Both the position numbers and the translations under genes were made by a program. Positions 1 to 8,412 of a DNA stretch of 64,000 bases are shown one piece after another. The notes beneath the pieces were generated by a model. It saw only the letters and a list, made by a program, of their open reading frames with translations. It did no database searches and had not been told where the DNA came from. The DNA lies in contig JAFEFN010000013.1 in the NCBI GenBank assembly GCA_018240525.1, positions 434,001 through 498,000 on the forward strand. The letters run 5' to 3'. This DNA comes from Pseudomonadota bacterium. GTDB lineage: Bacteria; Pseudomonadota; Gammaproteobacteria; Steroidobacterales; Steroidobacteraceae. Position 1 is the stretch's first letter. Each line of letters starts with the position of its first letter.

Positions 1-51
1 GCCAAGGAGTGGGAAGGCAAGCCGGACAAACTCAAGCTGCTGGAGCGCTGA
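1..51 (+). CDS. 3' end of an unidentified protein (partial)
   Basis: An open frame enters from the left edge and ends at TGA 49-51, giving the 16-residue tail AKEWEGKPDKLKLLER. It is too short to assign to a family. It is convergent with the DsbC-type gene, whose stop lies 6 bp away. Codon use looks like the rest of the window, and the frame could only be confirmed with upstream sequence. Confidence 0.4.
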   Translation, partial: AKEWEGKPDKLKLLER

Positions 52-57
52 TCCCGC

Positions 58-789
58 TCAGTGCGGCTGCTTGCTTTCCTTGAGGCGCTGCAGGAGCGCG
101 TCGGGCGGCTCGTACCCGTCCAGCATCTCCCCGTTGGCGAGCACGATCGACGGGGTTCCCTGCAACTCGAAATCCCTGCCCACCGCGTAGGTCCTGGCCA
201 CGGGGTTGTTCGGGCAGGCCTTGGTCTTGAGCTCCTGCCCGAGCTTGGCCCGCGTCAGTGCGTCGTTGCGGTCCGGCGAACACCACACCTGCTCGGCCTT
301 GGTCCAAGACTCGGTGGCCGGGCCGGTGCGCGGGTATAGCAGGTAGCGCACGCGCACCCCGAGGCGGTTGTACTCGGCGATCTGGCTGTGCAGCTTGCGG
401 CAGTAGGCGCAGTCGACGTCCGTGAATACCGTGACTGTGTACTTCGCATCCGGCGAACCGAAGATCAGCATCTGGTCTTCCGGGATTCCGGCCAGCTCCC
501 TGACCCTCAGGTCCCGGCGGCGCGCCTCCGTGAGGTTCGCGCTCGACCCCAGGTCGAACAGGTCCCCGGAGATCGCGTACTTGCCGTCGGCGGTGACGTA
601 GGCGATCTGGGTACCATGGGTGTACTCCCAGATTCCGGCGATCGGCGTGGCGCGCAGATCCTCCGGCTTCGCCCCCTTGATGTGCTTGGCGACCTCGACA
701 CGCGCATCCGGCGCGGACGCCGGGTCGGCGCACGCCGGGCCGGCGAGGGCAGACAAGGCCAGCAGTCCAAGCAACCACTTCAGCGTCAT
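58..789 (-). CDS. dsbC: Thiol:disulfide interchange protein, DsbC family
   Basis: Periplasmic disulfide isomerase of about 243 residues. The chosen ATG at 789 gives a Sec signal peptide (MTLKWLLGLLALSALAG, then ACA-D). An upstream in-frame start would only add a non-signal extension. An N-terminal dimerisation region (residues about 25-95) is followed by a thioredoxin fold with the active-site CAYC in the context DVDCAYCRKLH, and a cis-Pro segment near GTPSIV. DsbC shuffles wrong disulfides in exported proteins and is kept reduced by DsbD. The gene lies downstream of xerD on the same strand, an arrangement also found in other gammaproteobacteria. A DsbG assignment is less likely because DsbG carries CPYC. 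Confidence 0.9.
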   Translation of the reverse strand: MTLKWLLGLLALSALAGPACADPASAPDARVEVAKHIKGAKPEDLRATPIAGIWEYTHGTQIAYVTADGKYAISGDLFDLGSSANLTEARRRDLRVRELAGIPEDQMLIFGSPDAKYTVTVFTDVDCAYCRKLHSQIAEYNRLGVRVRYLLYPRTGPATESWTKAEQVWCSPDRNDALTRAKLGQELKTKACPNNPVARTYAVGRDFELQGTPSIVLANGEMLDGYEPPDALLQRLKESKQPH

Positions 790-928
790 GGAAGGTCCGT
801 TTGCGGGTCGTCCGGGGGTTCGAGGCTTCCCGGGGAGAAAAGTTCGCCCCGGTGCGCAGCGCACCCCGGCACGGAACAAGTCTAGCAGAGGGCCGGGACG
901 GCCATCCCCGCGGCGGGAACCGCCGGTC

Positions 929-1834
929 TCAGCCGCGCGGATGGTGCTGGCCGTGCAGTTCCTTGAGACGTTCCCGGGCTACGTGGGTGTAGATCTGGGT
1001 CGTCGACAGGTCGCTGTGGCCGAGGAGCATCTGCACCACGCGCAGGTCGGCCCCGTGGTTGAGCAGGTGCGTGGCAAAGGCATGCCGCAGCGTGTGGGGC
1101 GAGAGCCCCTTGGTAATACCGGCCTTGCGCGCGTAGCGCTTGATGATGTGCCAGAAGGCCTGGCGGGTCATGCGGTCGCCGCGTCGGGTCGGGAACAAGT
1201 AATCGGTCTGGCGCTCGAGCAGAATCTCCCCGCGCGAGGCACGCGAAAACTCCTTGAGCGCTCGCATGGCCTCTTCTCCCAGCGGGATGAGGCGTTCGCG
1301 GTCCCCCTTGCCCAGGATGCGGATAACGCCCTGGTTCAGGTTGATCTGGTTCTGGCGCAGGTTCACCAGCTCCGAGACGCGCAGTCCCGTGGCGTAGAGC
1401 ACCTCGAGCATGGTGCGATCGCGGTTGCCCAGAGGATCGGTCAGCACCGGAGCCGAGAGCAGCGCCTCGACCTCCTCTTCGGTGAGCGAGCGCGGCAGGG
1501 ACCGGCCGATCTTCGGCATGGCGATCTGGGCGGTGGGGTCCTCGCGCAGCACCCCCTCGCGCATGAAATAGCGGAAGAAGCGCCGGAAGCTGGACAGCTG
1601 CCTCGCCGTGCTGCGCGGCCGCGCGCCGGCCTTTACGCGCCAGGCGATGAAGTCGAGCAGGTCCGCGCGCGTGGTCCGCATGATCTGGACATCGCGCTCG
1701 GCCAGCCAGCGGGCCAGCGCCGTGAGGTCGGCGCGATAGGCTGCGAGCGTATTGGGCGACAATCCCCGCTCCATCCAGACCGCATCCAGGAAGCGGGTAA
1801 CCGCCGGATCGGCCGAGTCGGCGCTGGAGGACAT
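929..1834 (-). CDS. xerD: Tyrosine recombinase XerD
   Basis: Site-specific recombinase that, with XerC, resolves chromosome dimers at dif under FtsK control. The protein is 301 residues from ATG 1834; a TTG at 1855 would add 7 residues. It has an N-terminal SAM-like core-binding domain (about 1-90, with ERGLSPNTLAAY) and a C-terminal catalytic domain. All catalytic residues can be read: Arg in GLRVSEL, Lys in GKGDRER, His and Arg in HTLRHAFATHLL, His in LLGHSDL, and the nucleophile Tyr in STTQIYTHV. The length matches E. coli XerD. The pairing with a DsbC gene favours XerD over XerC. Confidence 0.93.
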   Translation of the reverse strand: MSSSADSADPAVTRFLDAVWMERGLSPNTLAAYRADLTALARWLAERDVQIMRTTRADLLDFIAWRVKAGARPRSTARQLSSFRRFFRYFMREGVLREDPTAQIAMPKIGRSLPRSLTEEEVEALLSAPVLTDPLGNRDRTMLEVLYATGLRVSELVNLRQNQINLNQGVIRILGKGDRERLIPLGEEAMRALKEFSRASRGEILLERQTDYLFPTRRGDRMTRQAFWHIIKRYARKAGITKGLSPHTLRHAFATHLLNHGADLRVVQMLLGHSDLSTTQIYTHVARERLKELHGQHHPRG

Positions 1835-2049
1835 GGCGATGGCAGTATTGGACAAGCCTGGTCTCGCTGGGGGCGGCTGAGGACCACACGCTGTGTGCAG
1901 GCCCCGGCTTCCCGGTAATGTAGTGACCCCAGTATGGTGAGGCGGGCACCTGCATCGACGTGATGATCTTCACATGATCAGGCCGGCGTTAACATAAAGA
2001 GAACTGGGTCACACCCGCGCGACGTTCCAGGCATGATCGTTAGGACACC

Positions 2050-2865
2050 GTGAAGACGCAGCCATCCCTGCACAGGCCCCTTCTGGCAGCGTTGCGCCTG
2101 CTCTACGCCGCCTGGGCGATCGGGACCTTCCTGGTCGTAGGGCTGGCCGCCCTGCTGCTGCTCCTGATCCTCCCCCGCCAGCTGCAGCGCCGCCGCGCCG
2201 CGCGCGCTGCTGCCCGTGTGTACCTTACCGTCGCCGGAATGCCCCTGACCGTGACCGCGGCAGAATGGCTGCCCGCCGGCCAATGCGTCGTGGTCTGCAA
2301 TCACGCGAGCTACCTGGACGGCATCGTGCTCACCGCGGCGCTTCCGCCGCACTTTGCCTTCGTGATCAAGCGCGAAATGGCCGACTTCCCGATGGCCGGG
2401 GCGCTGCTGAAGCGGCTGGGGTCGCAGTTCGTCGAGCGCACGGATCGGCAGAAGAGCGCCGTCGATGCACGCCGTGTGCTGCGCCACGCCACCCAGGGCC
2501 AATCGGTGGTGTTCTTCCCGGAGGGAACGTTCACCGCGCAGGCCGGGCTGAACAAATTCCACGCCGGCGCCTTCGTGACCGCCGCCCGTGTCGGCTGTCC
2601 GCTCGTTCCCGCCGTGGTCCGCGGCACCCGCCGGGCACTACCCCCGGAGTTCCCTATGCCCCGCCCCGCCCGCATCGAACTGGAGGTCCTTCCGGCGCTA
2701 CACCCGGGGGAGGAGGGCATCGAACTCAGCGTCAGCGGCCTGCGCGATCGCGCGCGCAGCTGCATGCTCGCGGCGCTCGGGGAGCCTGACCTCACATGTT
2801 GCGACGATACTGACCGCCCACCTGATACAGAGCGTGCGAGATCTGTCCCAGTGAGCAGACTTTGA
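2050..2865 (+). CDS. plsC: 1-acyl-sn-glycerol-3-phosphate acyltransferase (PlsC family)
   Basis: Membrane acyltransferase, 271 residues, that would convert lysophosphatidate to phosphatidate. A GTG start at 2050 is followed by a hydrophobic segment (about 17-40). The HX4D box is NHASYLD and the glycerophosphate-binding box is FPEGTFT. The last 24 or so residues (after LAALGEPDL) look unconserved, and they are forced by the lack of an earlier stop. This makes the 3' end overlap the convergent icmF by 74 bp. A role on other acyl acceptors, such as ornithine lipids, cannot be excluded. It is divergent from xerD across about 215 bp with no clear promoter consensus. Confidence 0.85.
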   Translation: MKTQPSLHRPLLAALRLLYAAWAIGTFLVVGLAALLLLLILPRQLQRRRAARAAARVYLTVAGMPLTVTAAEWLPAGQCVVVCNHASYLDGIVLTAALPPHFAFVIKREMADFPMAGALLKRLGSQFVERTDRQKSAVDARRVLRHATQGQSVVFFPEGTFTAQAGLNKFHAGAFVTAARVGCPLVPAVVRGTRRALPPEFPMPRPARIELEVLPALHPGEEGIELSVSGLRDRARSCMLAALGEPDLTCCDDTDRPPDTERARSVPVSRL

Positions 2866-5800
2866 CGCACTCCATGAGCTCAGCGAACACGTTGCCGCCC
2901 GATGCTGCGACCTGCTGCAGTCGCGCCAGCGCCGCAGGCGCACGCTCCGCGTTGCGCGCCTGGAAGGCGCGCACGGCCGCGACCTGCGCCTGCTTCTCCT
3001 CTTCGGTCGAGCGGATCAGCTGCGCCGACGCCAGTTCCGACTCGGCGCCGTCGGCGGCGAGGTAGGTGTTGACCCCGACGATGGGCAGCGAGCCATCGTG
3101 CTTCTTGGTCTCGTAGTACATCGACTCTTCCTGGATCTTGCCGCGCTGGTACATCGTCTCCATCGAGCCGAGCACCCCACCGCGTTCCGAAAGAGCCTCG
3201 AATTCCTTGTACACGGCTTCCTCGACCATGTCGGTGAGGTAGTCGATGGCGAAAGAACCCTGCCAGGGATTCTGGATCTTGTTGAGGCCGAGCTCGCGGT
3301 TGATGACCAACTGAATGGCCACTGCGCGGCGTACGCTCTCCTCGGTTGGCGTGGTCAGCGCCTCGTCATAGGCATTGGTATGCAAGCTGTTGCAGTTGTC
3401 GAACAGCGCGTACATCGCCTGCAGCGTCGTGCGGATGTCGTTGAAGGAGATCTCGCGGGCATGCAGGCTGCGTCCCGAGGTCTGCACGTGGTACTTGAGC
3501 ATCTGGCTGCGGGGACCTGCCCGATAGCGATCCCGCATTGCGCGGGCCCAGATGCGCCGGGCCACGCGGCCAATGACGACATACTCCGCGTCCATGCCGT
3601 TGGAGAAGAAGAACGACAGGTTGGGAGCGAAGTCGTCAATCTTCATGCCGCGCGCCAGGTAGTACTCGATGATCGTAAAGCCGTTGGCGAGCGTGAAGGC
3701 GAGCTGCGAGATAGGGTTCGCACCGGCTTCGGCGATGTGGTAACCGGATATGGAGACCGAGTAGAAGTTGCGCACCTTGTTATCGGTGAAGAACTGCTGG
3801 ACGTCTCCCATCATGCGCAGTGCGAATTCCGTCGAGAAGATGCAGGTGTTCTGCGCCTGGTCCTCCTTGAGGATGTCCGCCTGCACGGTCCCGCGCACAG
3901 CCTGCAGGGCCTCGGCGCGGATGCGCGCGTAGGTCTGCGGGTCGAGCAGCTCATCGCCCGTCACCCCGAGCAGGGCCAGCCCCGTGCCGTCATGGTGCGG
4001 GGGTAACTCTCCCTGGTAGCTCGGCGGCGGAACCCCGTGCGCCGCGCTCTGTGCATGTAGCTCGGCGATCCGACGCTGCGCTGCCTCCCAGCGGCCCTCC
4101 GCCTTCAGATAGCGCTCCACCCGCTGGTCGATGGCGGTGTTCATGAACATCGCAAGAATCATCGGCGCCGGGCCGTTGATGGTCATCGACACCGAGGTCG
4201 ACGGCAGGCACAGATCGAAGCCCGAGTAGAGCTTCTTCATGTCATCGAGCGTGGCTATGGACACGCCGGAGTTGCCGGTGCGGCCGTACACGTCAGGCCG
4301 CGTGTCGGGGTCTTCGCCGTACAGCGTCGTCGAATCGAAGGCGGTCGAGAGGCGCACGGCCCCGTGATTGCCGGCCAGATAATGGAAGCGGTGATTGGTG
4401 CGCTCCGGGCCGCCTTCACCGGCAAACATGCGCGTCGGGTCTTCCTCCTCGCGGCGGTACGGATAGACCCCGCCGGTGTAGGGATAGTACCCGGGCAGGT
4501 TTTCGGACAGGATGAAGTGCAGCAGCTCGCCCCAGTCTTTGAGGTGTGGGATTGCGAGCTTGGGGATGGCGGAACGTGCCAGGCTCTCGGTGTAGTTCTC
4601 ACCCGTCACCGCCCGGTCGCGTACCTTGTAGGTGTAGGTCTTCTCGGTGGCCGAACGGGCGCGCGCTGGCCAGGCCTTCAGCTCGGCCAGGGCCTCCGCT
4701 CCCATCTCATCGAGGAGGCGGTTGTAGTTTGCGCGCAGGGTCCTGCGGGTGGCATCGGCGGCATGTTCGGTGAGTGCCTCATCCGGGTACCTCTCCAGGG
4801 GACCGGGCAGCGCGGGATCGTGCAGCGACCGCAATGACTCGTACAGGCCGTAGGCGCGCCGCGCCGCCTCGACCTGGCCCTCGATCCTAGCTCGCGCCTC
4901 GCGGCCGGCCTGCGCAATTTCGGCCAGGTACCGCGTGCGCGAACCCGGCACGAGCGGTACCCGGGCGGCGAGTTCGGTGGGGCCGGGATCGGCGACCGTC
5001 CATGCGTGCCTGCCGATCTTCTTGGCCGCGAGCGCAGCGCACACCGCCGCAAACAGACGGTTGACGCCCGGGTCGTTGAAGCGGCTGGCGATGGTGGGAA
5101 ACACCGGCACCTCGGCGTCCGGTATCTGGGCGGCCCGCGGATGGTTGCGACGCCACTGCTTGCGCACGTCGCGCAGGCTGTCTTCGGCACCGCGCTTCTC
5201 GCTCTTGTTCAGCACGATGAAATCGGCGAAGTCGAGCATGTCGATCTTCTCGAGCTGGCTGGCCGCCCCGTACTCGCTGGTCATGACGTACAGCGACAGG
5301 TCCACGAGGTCGACGATCTCGGTGTCCGACTGGCCGATGCCGGCGGTCTCGACGATCACCAGATCGAAGCCGGCCGCCTGGTACAGCTCCACCACCTCCT
5401 TGAGGACCGCGGAGGTCGCCAGGTTCGCGCGGCGGGTGGCCAGGGACCGCATGAAGACGTTCTCGGCGGACAGGCTGTTCATCCGGATGCGGTCGCCGAG
5501 CAGCGCACCCCCGCTGCGGCGTCGCGTCGGATCCATGGCGAGCACGGCGATCTGTGCATCGGGAAACTGGCGCACGAGCCTGCCCAGCAGCTCGTCGGTC
5601 AGGCTCGACTTGCCGGCGCCGCCCGTACCGGTCACGCCGATGACCGGGGCCTTGTGGCGCGAGCGGGACAGGGCCCGGCGGATCTGCTCGACCTGTGCCT
5701 CGCCGCCGGGCTCGCCCTCGAGCACGGATATGGTGCGCGCAATCAGGCCGTGGTCACGGGGGTTCAGGGGACGGAACTCATAGGCGGGCTTTTGCACCCG

Positions 5801-6259
5801 CGACAGGCGCTGGAAGACATCGTCGATCATCCCGGCCAGCCCGAGCCGGCGGCCGTCCTCCGGGGTATAGATCTTCTCGACCCCGTGTCGCTCGAGCGCC
5901 TCGATCTCAAAGGGCGCAATGGTGCCGCCGCCGCCGACCACGACGCGGATGTGCCCGTAGCCGCGCTCGCGCAGCATGTCGACCATGTAGGTGAAGTATT
6001 CGTTGTGGCCCCCCTGGTAGGAGCTCACGGCGATGGCATCGGCGTCCTCATCGATGGCTGCCCGCACGATGTCGGCAACGCTGCGGTTGTGGCCAAGGTG
6101 CACCACCTCCGCGCCACGCGCCTGCAGCAATCGGCGGATCATGTTGATCGCAGCGTCGTGGCCGTCGAAGAGCGAGGCGGCCGAGACGAAGCGCAAAGGA
6201 GACGGAGCGGCCGACTCGTCGCTGCGCGCGACGGCGCCACCCTTCAGACCGGCGTTCAT
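2792..6259 (-). CDS. icmF: Fused coenzyme-B12-dependent acyl-CoA mutase with G-protein chaperone (IcmF)
   Basis: A 1155-residue fusion. It has a B12-binding domain (about 22-155, base-off motif DGHDAA typical of IcmF), a MeaB-like GTPase chaperone (Walker A GVTGTGGAGKSS near 208-220, then NKSEKRG), and a TIM-barrel mutase (about 560-1130, ending GGQYRRNM). The family interconverts isobutyryl-CoA and butyryl-CoA, and some members act on isovaleryl/pivalyl-CoA. The two positions that select substrate carry Tyr599 (GVYPYRR) and Gln803 (AQNTC). Methylmalonyl-CoA mutase has Tyr and Arg there, and characterised isobutyryl-CoA mutases have Phe and Gln, so the exact substrate is open. The divergent TetR gene and the dyad at 6314-6344 suggest acyl-CoA-responsive control. 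Confidence 0.93.
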   Translation of the reverse strand: MNAGLKGGAVARSDESAAPSPLRFVSAASLFDGHDAAINMIRRLLQARGAEVVHLGHNRSVADIVRAAIDEDADAIAVSSYQGGHNEYFTYMVDMLRERGYGHIRVVVGGGGTIAPFEIEALERHGVEKIYTPEDGRRLGLAGMIDDVFQRLSRVQKPAYEFRPLNPRDHGLIARTISVLEGEPGGEAQVEQIRRALSRSRHKAPVIGVTGTGGAGKSSLTDELLGRLVRQFPDAQIAVLAMDPTRRRSGGALLGDRIRMNSLSAENVFMRSLATRRANLATSAVLKEVVELYQAAGFDLVIVETAGIGQSDTEIVDLVDLSLYVMTSEYGAASQLEKIDMLDFADFIVLNKSEKRGAEDSLRDVRKQWRRNHPRAAQIPDAEVPVFPTIASRFNDPGVNRLFAAVCAALAAKKIGRHAWTVADPGPTELAARVPLVPGSRTRYLAEIAQAGREARARIEGQVEAARRAYGLYESLRSLHDPALPGPLERYPDEALTEHAADATRRTLRANYNRLLDEMGAEALAELKAWPARARSATEKTYTYKVRDRAVTGENYTESLARSAIPKLAIPHLKDWGELLHFILSENLPGYYPYTGGVYPYRREEEDPTRMFAGEGGPERTNHRFHYLAGNHGAVRLSTAFDSTTLYGEDPDTRPDVYGRTGNSGVSIATLDDMKKLYSGFDLCLPSTSVSMTINGPAPMILAMFMNTAIDQRVERYLKAEGRWEAAQRRIAELHAQSAAHGVPPPSYQGELPPHHDGTGLALLGVTGDELLDPQTYARIRAEALQAVRGTVQADILKEDQAQNTCIFSTEFALRMMGDVQQFFTDNKVRNFYSVSISGYHIAEAGANPISQLAFTLANGFTIIEYYLARGMKIDDFAPNLSFFFSNGMDAEYVVIGRVARRIWARAMRDRYRAGPRSQMLKYHVQTSGRSLHAREISFNDIRTTLQAMYALFDNCNSLHTNAYDEALTTPTEESVRRAVAIQLVINRELGLNKIQNPWQGSFAIDYLTDMVEEAVYKEFEALSERGGVLGSMETMYQRGKIQEESMYYETKKHDGSLPIVGVNTYLAADGAESELASAQLIRSTEEEKQAQVAAVRAFQARNAERAPAALARLQQVAASGGNVFAELMECVKVCSLGQISHALYQVGGQYRRNM

Positions 6260-6313
6260 GTGCTGGTTCTCGCTGACAGTACCTGGCCCGAAAGACCGGT
6301 GGACACGTATGTT

Positions 6314-6344
6314 TACTCACCGGTAGGATCGCTACCCGTGAGTA
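6314..6344. promoter_or_regulatory. Dyad operator between icmF and tetR
   Basis: Two 13-bp arms, TACTCACCGGTAG (6314-6326) and CTACCCGTGAGTA (6332-6344), form an inverted repeat with one mismatch around a 5-bp spacer. The left arm also contains the self-complementary hexamer ACCGGT, which is common in operators of TetR-type acyl-CoA regulators. The dyad lies 55 bp upstream of the icmF ATG and about 107 bp upstream of the regulator ATG. This is the expected place for a site controlling both divergent units. Binding is inferred. Confidence 0.6.
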
Positions 6345-6375
6345 TGATCGAGACGCCCACGGCCGGTCAACGCCG

Positions 6376-6411
6376 GGCGGAGGAGTGCCGCGGGTGCACT
6401 CCCCGTCCGCC
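6376..6411. promoter_or_regulatory. Second dyad upstream of the tetR gene
   Basis: Nested inverted repeats: GGAGTGC (6382-6388) pairs with GCACTCC (6396-6402) around a 7-nt loop. Flanking GGCGGA (6376-6381) pairs with TCCGCC (6406-6411). The element ends where the -35 region of the promoter with -10 at 6432 would lie. It could be a second operator or an RNA hairpin; no T-run follows, so it is not an obvious terminator. Confidence 0.35.
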
Positions 6412-6431
6412 GATGGACGGCTTGGCACCGC

Positions 6432-6437
6432 TATAAT
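6432..6437 (+). promoter_or_regulatory. Candidate -10 box of the tetR/acyl-CoA operon
   Basis: A perfect TATAAT, rare in this GC-rich sequence, lies 13 nt before the regulator ATG at 6451. No good -35 is seen 17 bp upstream. Transcription from here would give a very short leader. Confidence 0.45.
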
Positions 6438-6450
6438 ACGCCCTAAAACC

Positions 6451-7173
6451 ATGACCAACCGACGATCCAGCACGTCCGCCGCCGGCAAGACTGCCGTGCC
6501 GGCATCCCCCTGGCGCGCAAGCCACGAACGCCGCCGCGATCGCGAGCTGAAACGCGACGCGGTAATTCGCGCCGCGGCGCTCGAATTCAATCGCAAGGGC
6601 TACCACAACACCTCGCTCGATGACATAGCGGCACGGCTCGAAGTGACCAAGCCCACCGTTTATTACTACGTGACGAGCAAGGAACAGCTGCTGTTCGAGT
6701 GTTTCGTGGCCGGGGTCGAGCGCATCCGCAGCGCCTGTCGCGAGGTGCGGCGCCTCGAGCTGCCCGGCCGCGAGCGCCTCAACGCGGTCCTGCGCCAATA
6801 CGGGGAGGCAGTCGCTTCCGAGTTCGGCTGGTGCATGGTGCGCGCCGAGCAGGACGACCTGTCGCCGGCGATGAGCCGGCACGTGAAAGCGCTGAAGTCG
6901 GAGATCGACCAGAGCATCCGCCGGCTGATCCGCGAGGGCATCGCGGACGGGTCGATCCATCCGTGCGATCCGAAAATGACCGCTTTTGCCCTGGCCGGTG
7001 CGCTGAACTGGATTGCCCACTGGTATCGCGAAGACCAGTCGATGTCGGGCGCACAGATAGCCGAAGCATTCGTGGCGGTCTTCGAGGCCGGGCTGCGCCC
7101 GCGCGCCGACGGCGCGGTCGAGGCCACGCCCCGGCGCCGCTCGCGCCGTACCGCCCCTGCCCTCGCCCGCTAG
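6451..7173 (+). CDS. TetR/AcrR family transcriptional regulator
   Basis: A repressor-type regulator of 240 residues from ATG 6451 (an upstream in-frame start would run through the -10 box). An N-terminal helix-turn-helix lies at about 25-75 (VIRAAALEFNRKGYHNTSLDDIAARL, with the KPTVYYYV recognition helix). It is followed by an all-helical ligand-binding domain and a basic, Ala-rich tail (PRRRSRRTAP). It is divergent from icmF and directly upstream of thiolase, so acyl-CoA or free-acid sensing is the likely role, and the dyad at 6314-6344 the likely operator. The ligand is not readable from sequence. Confidence 0.85.
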   Translation: MTNRRSSTSAAGKTAVPASPWRASHERRRDRELKRDAVIRAAALEFNRKGYHNTSLDDIAARLEVTKPTVYYYVTSKEQLLFECFVAGVERIRSACREVRRLELPGRERLNAVLRQYGEAVASEFGWCMVRAEQDDLSPAMSRHVKALKSEIDQSIRRLIREGIADGSIHPCDPKMTAFALAGALNWIAHWYREDQSMSGAQIAEAFVAVFEAGLRPRADGAVEATPRRRSRRTAPALAR

Positions 7174-7204
7174 CTACCCAATCAACACCCAAGGGTCCTG
7201 CAAC

Positions 7205-8389
7205 ATGTCCTCCACTAACGATGTCTTCATTGTGTCCGCCAAGCGCACCCCGATCGGAGCCTTCCTGGGCGCCCTCTCCCCACTGAGCGCGGTGCAACTG
7301 GGTGGCGCAGCCATCAAGGCGGCCATCGAGAGCGCGGGCATCAAGGCCGCCGACCTCGACGAGGTCATCATGGGCTGCGTGCTCCCTGCAGGGCTCGGCC
7401 AGGCACCGGCCCGCCAGGCGGCCCTCCTGGCCGGCGCGCCGAGCAGCGTGCCGTGCACGACCATCAACAAGATGTGCGGCTCGGCGCTCAAGTCGGTCAT
7501 GCTCGGAGCGGACCAGATCCGAGCGGGCTCGGCAGGGCTCGTGCTCGCCGGCGGCCTCGAGTCGATGTCCAACGCCCCCTACCTGCTGCCCAAGGCACGC
7601 AGCGGTTACCGCATGGGACATGGCGAGGTCCTGGACCACATGTTCTTCGACGGCCTGCAAAGCCCCTTTGACGGCAAGCTGATGGGCTGCTTCGGGGACG
7701 CCACGGCGGCCAAATACAACTTCAGCCGGGCGGCCCAGGATGCTTTTGCCACCGAGTCGGTGCGCCGCGCCTTGCGTGCACTCGAGGCCGGCGAATTCGA
7801 CGCCGAGGTCACGCCGGTCACGGTCAAGGGACGCAAGGGCGAAACGGTGGTCAAGCGCGACGAGACACCGGGGACCTGTGACATCGGGAAGATCCCGACC
7901 CTGAAGCCTGCCTTTGCCAAGGATGGCACGGTGACCGCGGCCAGCTCGTCCTCGATATCCGACGGCGCGGCGGCACTGCTGCTTGCCAGCGGCGCAGAGG
8001 TGCAGAAACGCGGCCTGAAGCCAATGGCCCGCGTCCTCGCCTACGCAACGCACGCCCATGAGCCGGAGTGGTTCACCACCGCACCGGGCGGCGCCATCAA
8101 GAAGGTGCTTGCACAGCTGGGCTGGAATGCCAAGGACGTTGACCTCTACGAGGTGAATGAAGCCTTTGCCGCAGTTACGATGGCGGCAATGCACGACGTC
8201 GGCATTGACCACGAGCGCATCAACGTCAACGGCGGCGCCTGTGCTCTCGGACACCCGGTCGGGGCAACCGGTGCCCGCATCCTCACCACCCTGCTCTATG
8301 CGCTGCGCAAGCGGGGACTGAAGCGCGGGATCGCGGCCTTGTGCCTCGGGGGCGGCGAAGCCGTTGCCGCCGCCGTAGAATTGGTTTAA
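7205..8389 (+). CDS. Acetyl-CoA C-acetyltransferase (thiolase)
   Basis: A thiolase of 394 residues that condenses or cleaves short-chain 3-ketoacyl-CoA. The nucleophilic Cys lies in [10 protein letters not shown] (near residue 90). The NEAFA motif, [10 protein letters not shown] (His) and the second Cys in CLGGGEA are all present. The length is typical of biosynthetic or catabolic tetrameric thiolases. It sits 31 bp after the TetR gene and 23 bp before the SDR, so it is probably in one transcript. With the HSD10-like SDR it would complete the last two steps of isoleucine-type acyl-CoA breakdown. The substrate range is inferred from context. Confidence 0.92.
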   Translation: MSSTNDVFIVSAKRTPIGAFLGALSPLSAVQLGGAAIKAAIESAGIKAADLDEVIMGCVLPAGLGQAPARQAALLAGAPSSVPCTTINKMCGSALKSVMLGADQIRAGSAGLVLAGGLESMSNAPYLLPKARSGYRMGHGEVLDHMFFDGLQSPFDGKLMGCFGDATAAKYNFSRAAQDAFATESVRRALRALEAGEFDAEVTPVTVKGRKGETVVKRDETPGTCDIGKIPTLKPAFAKDGTVTAASSSSISDGAAALLLASGAEVQKRGLKPMARVLAYATHAHEPEWFTTAPGGAIKKVLAQLGWNAKDVDLYEVNEAFAAVTMAAMHDVGIDHERINVNGGACALGHPVGATGARILTTLLYALRKRGLKRGIAALCLGGGEAVAAAVELV

Positions 8390-8412
8390 CCGCCAGCTGA
8401 AAGAAGAAAGAC

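Noticed and set aside
929..1834. XerD as a phage or integron integrase
   Set aside because: Length, motifs and the dsbC neighbour fit the housekeeping XerD; no attachment repeats or cassette genes are present.
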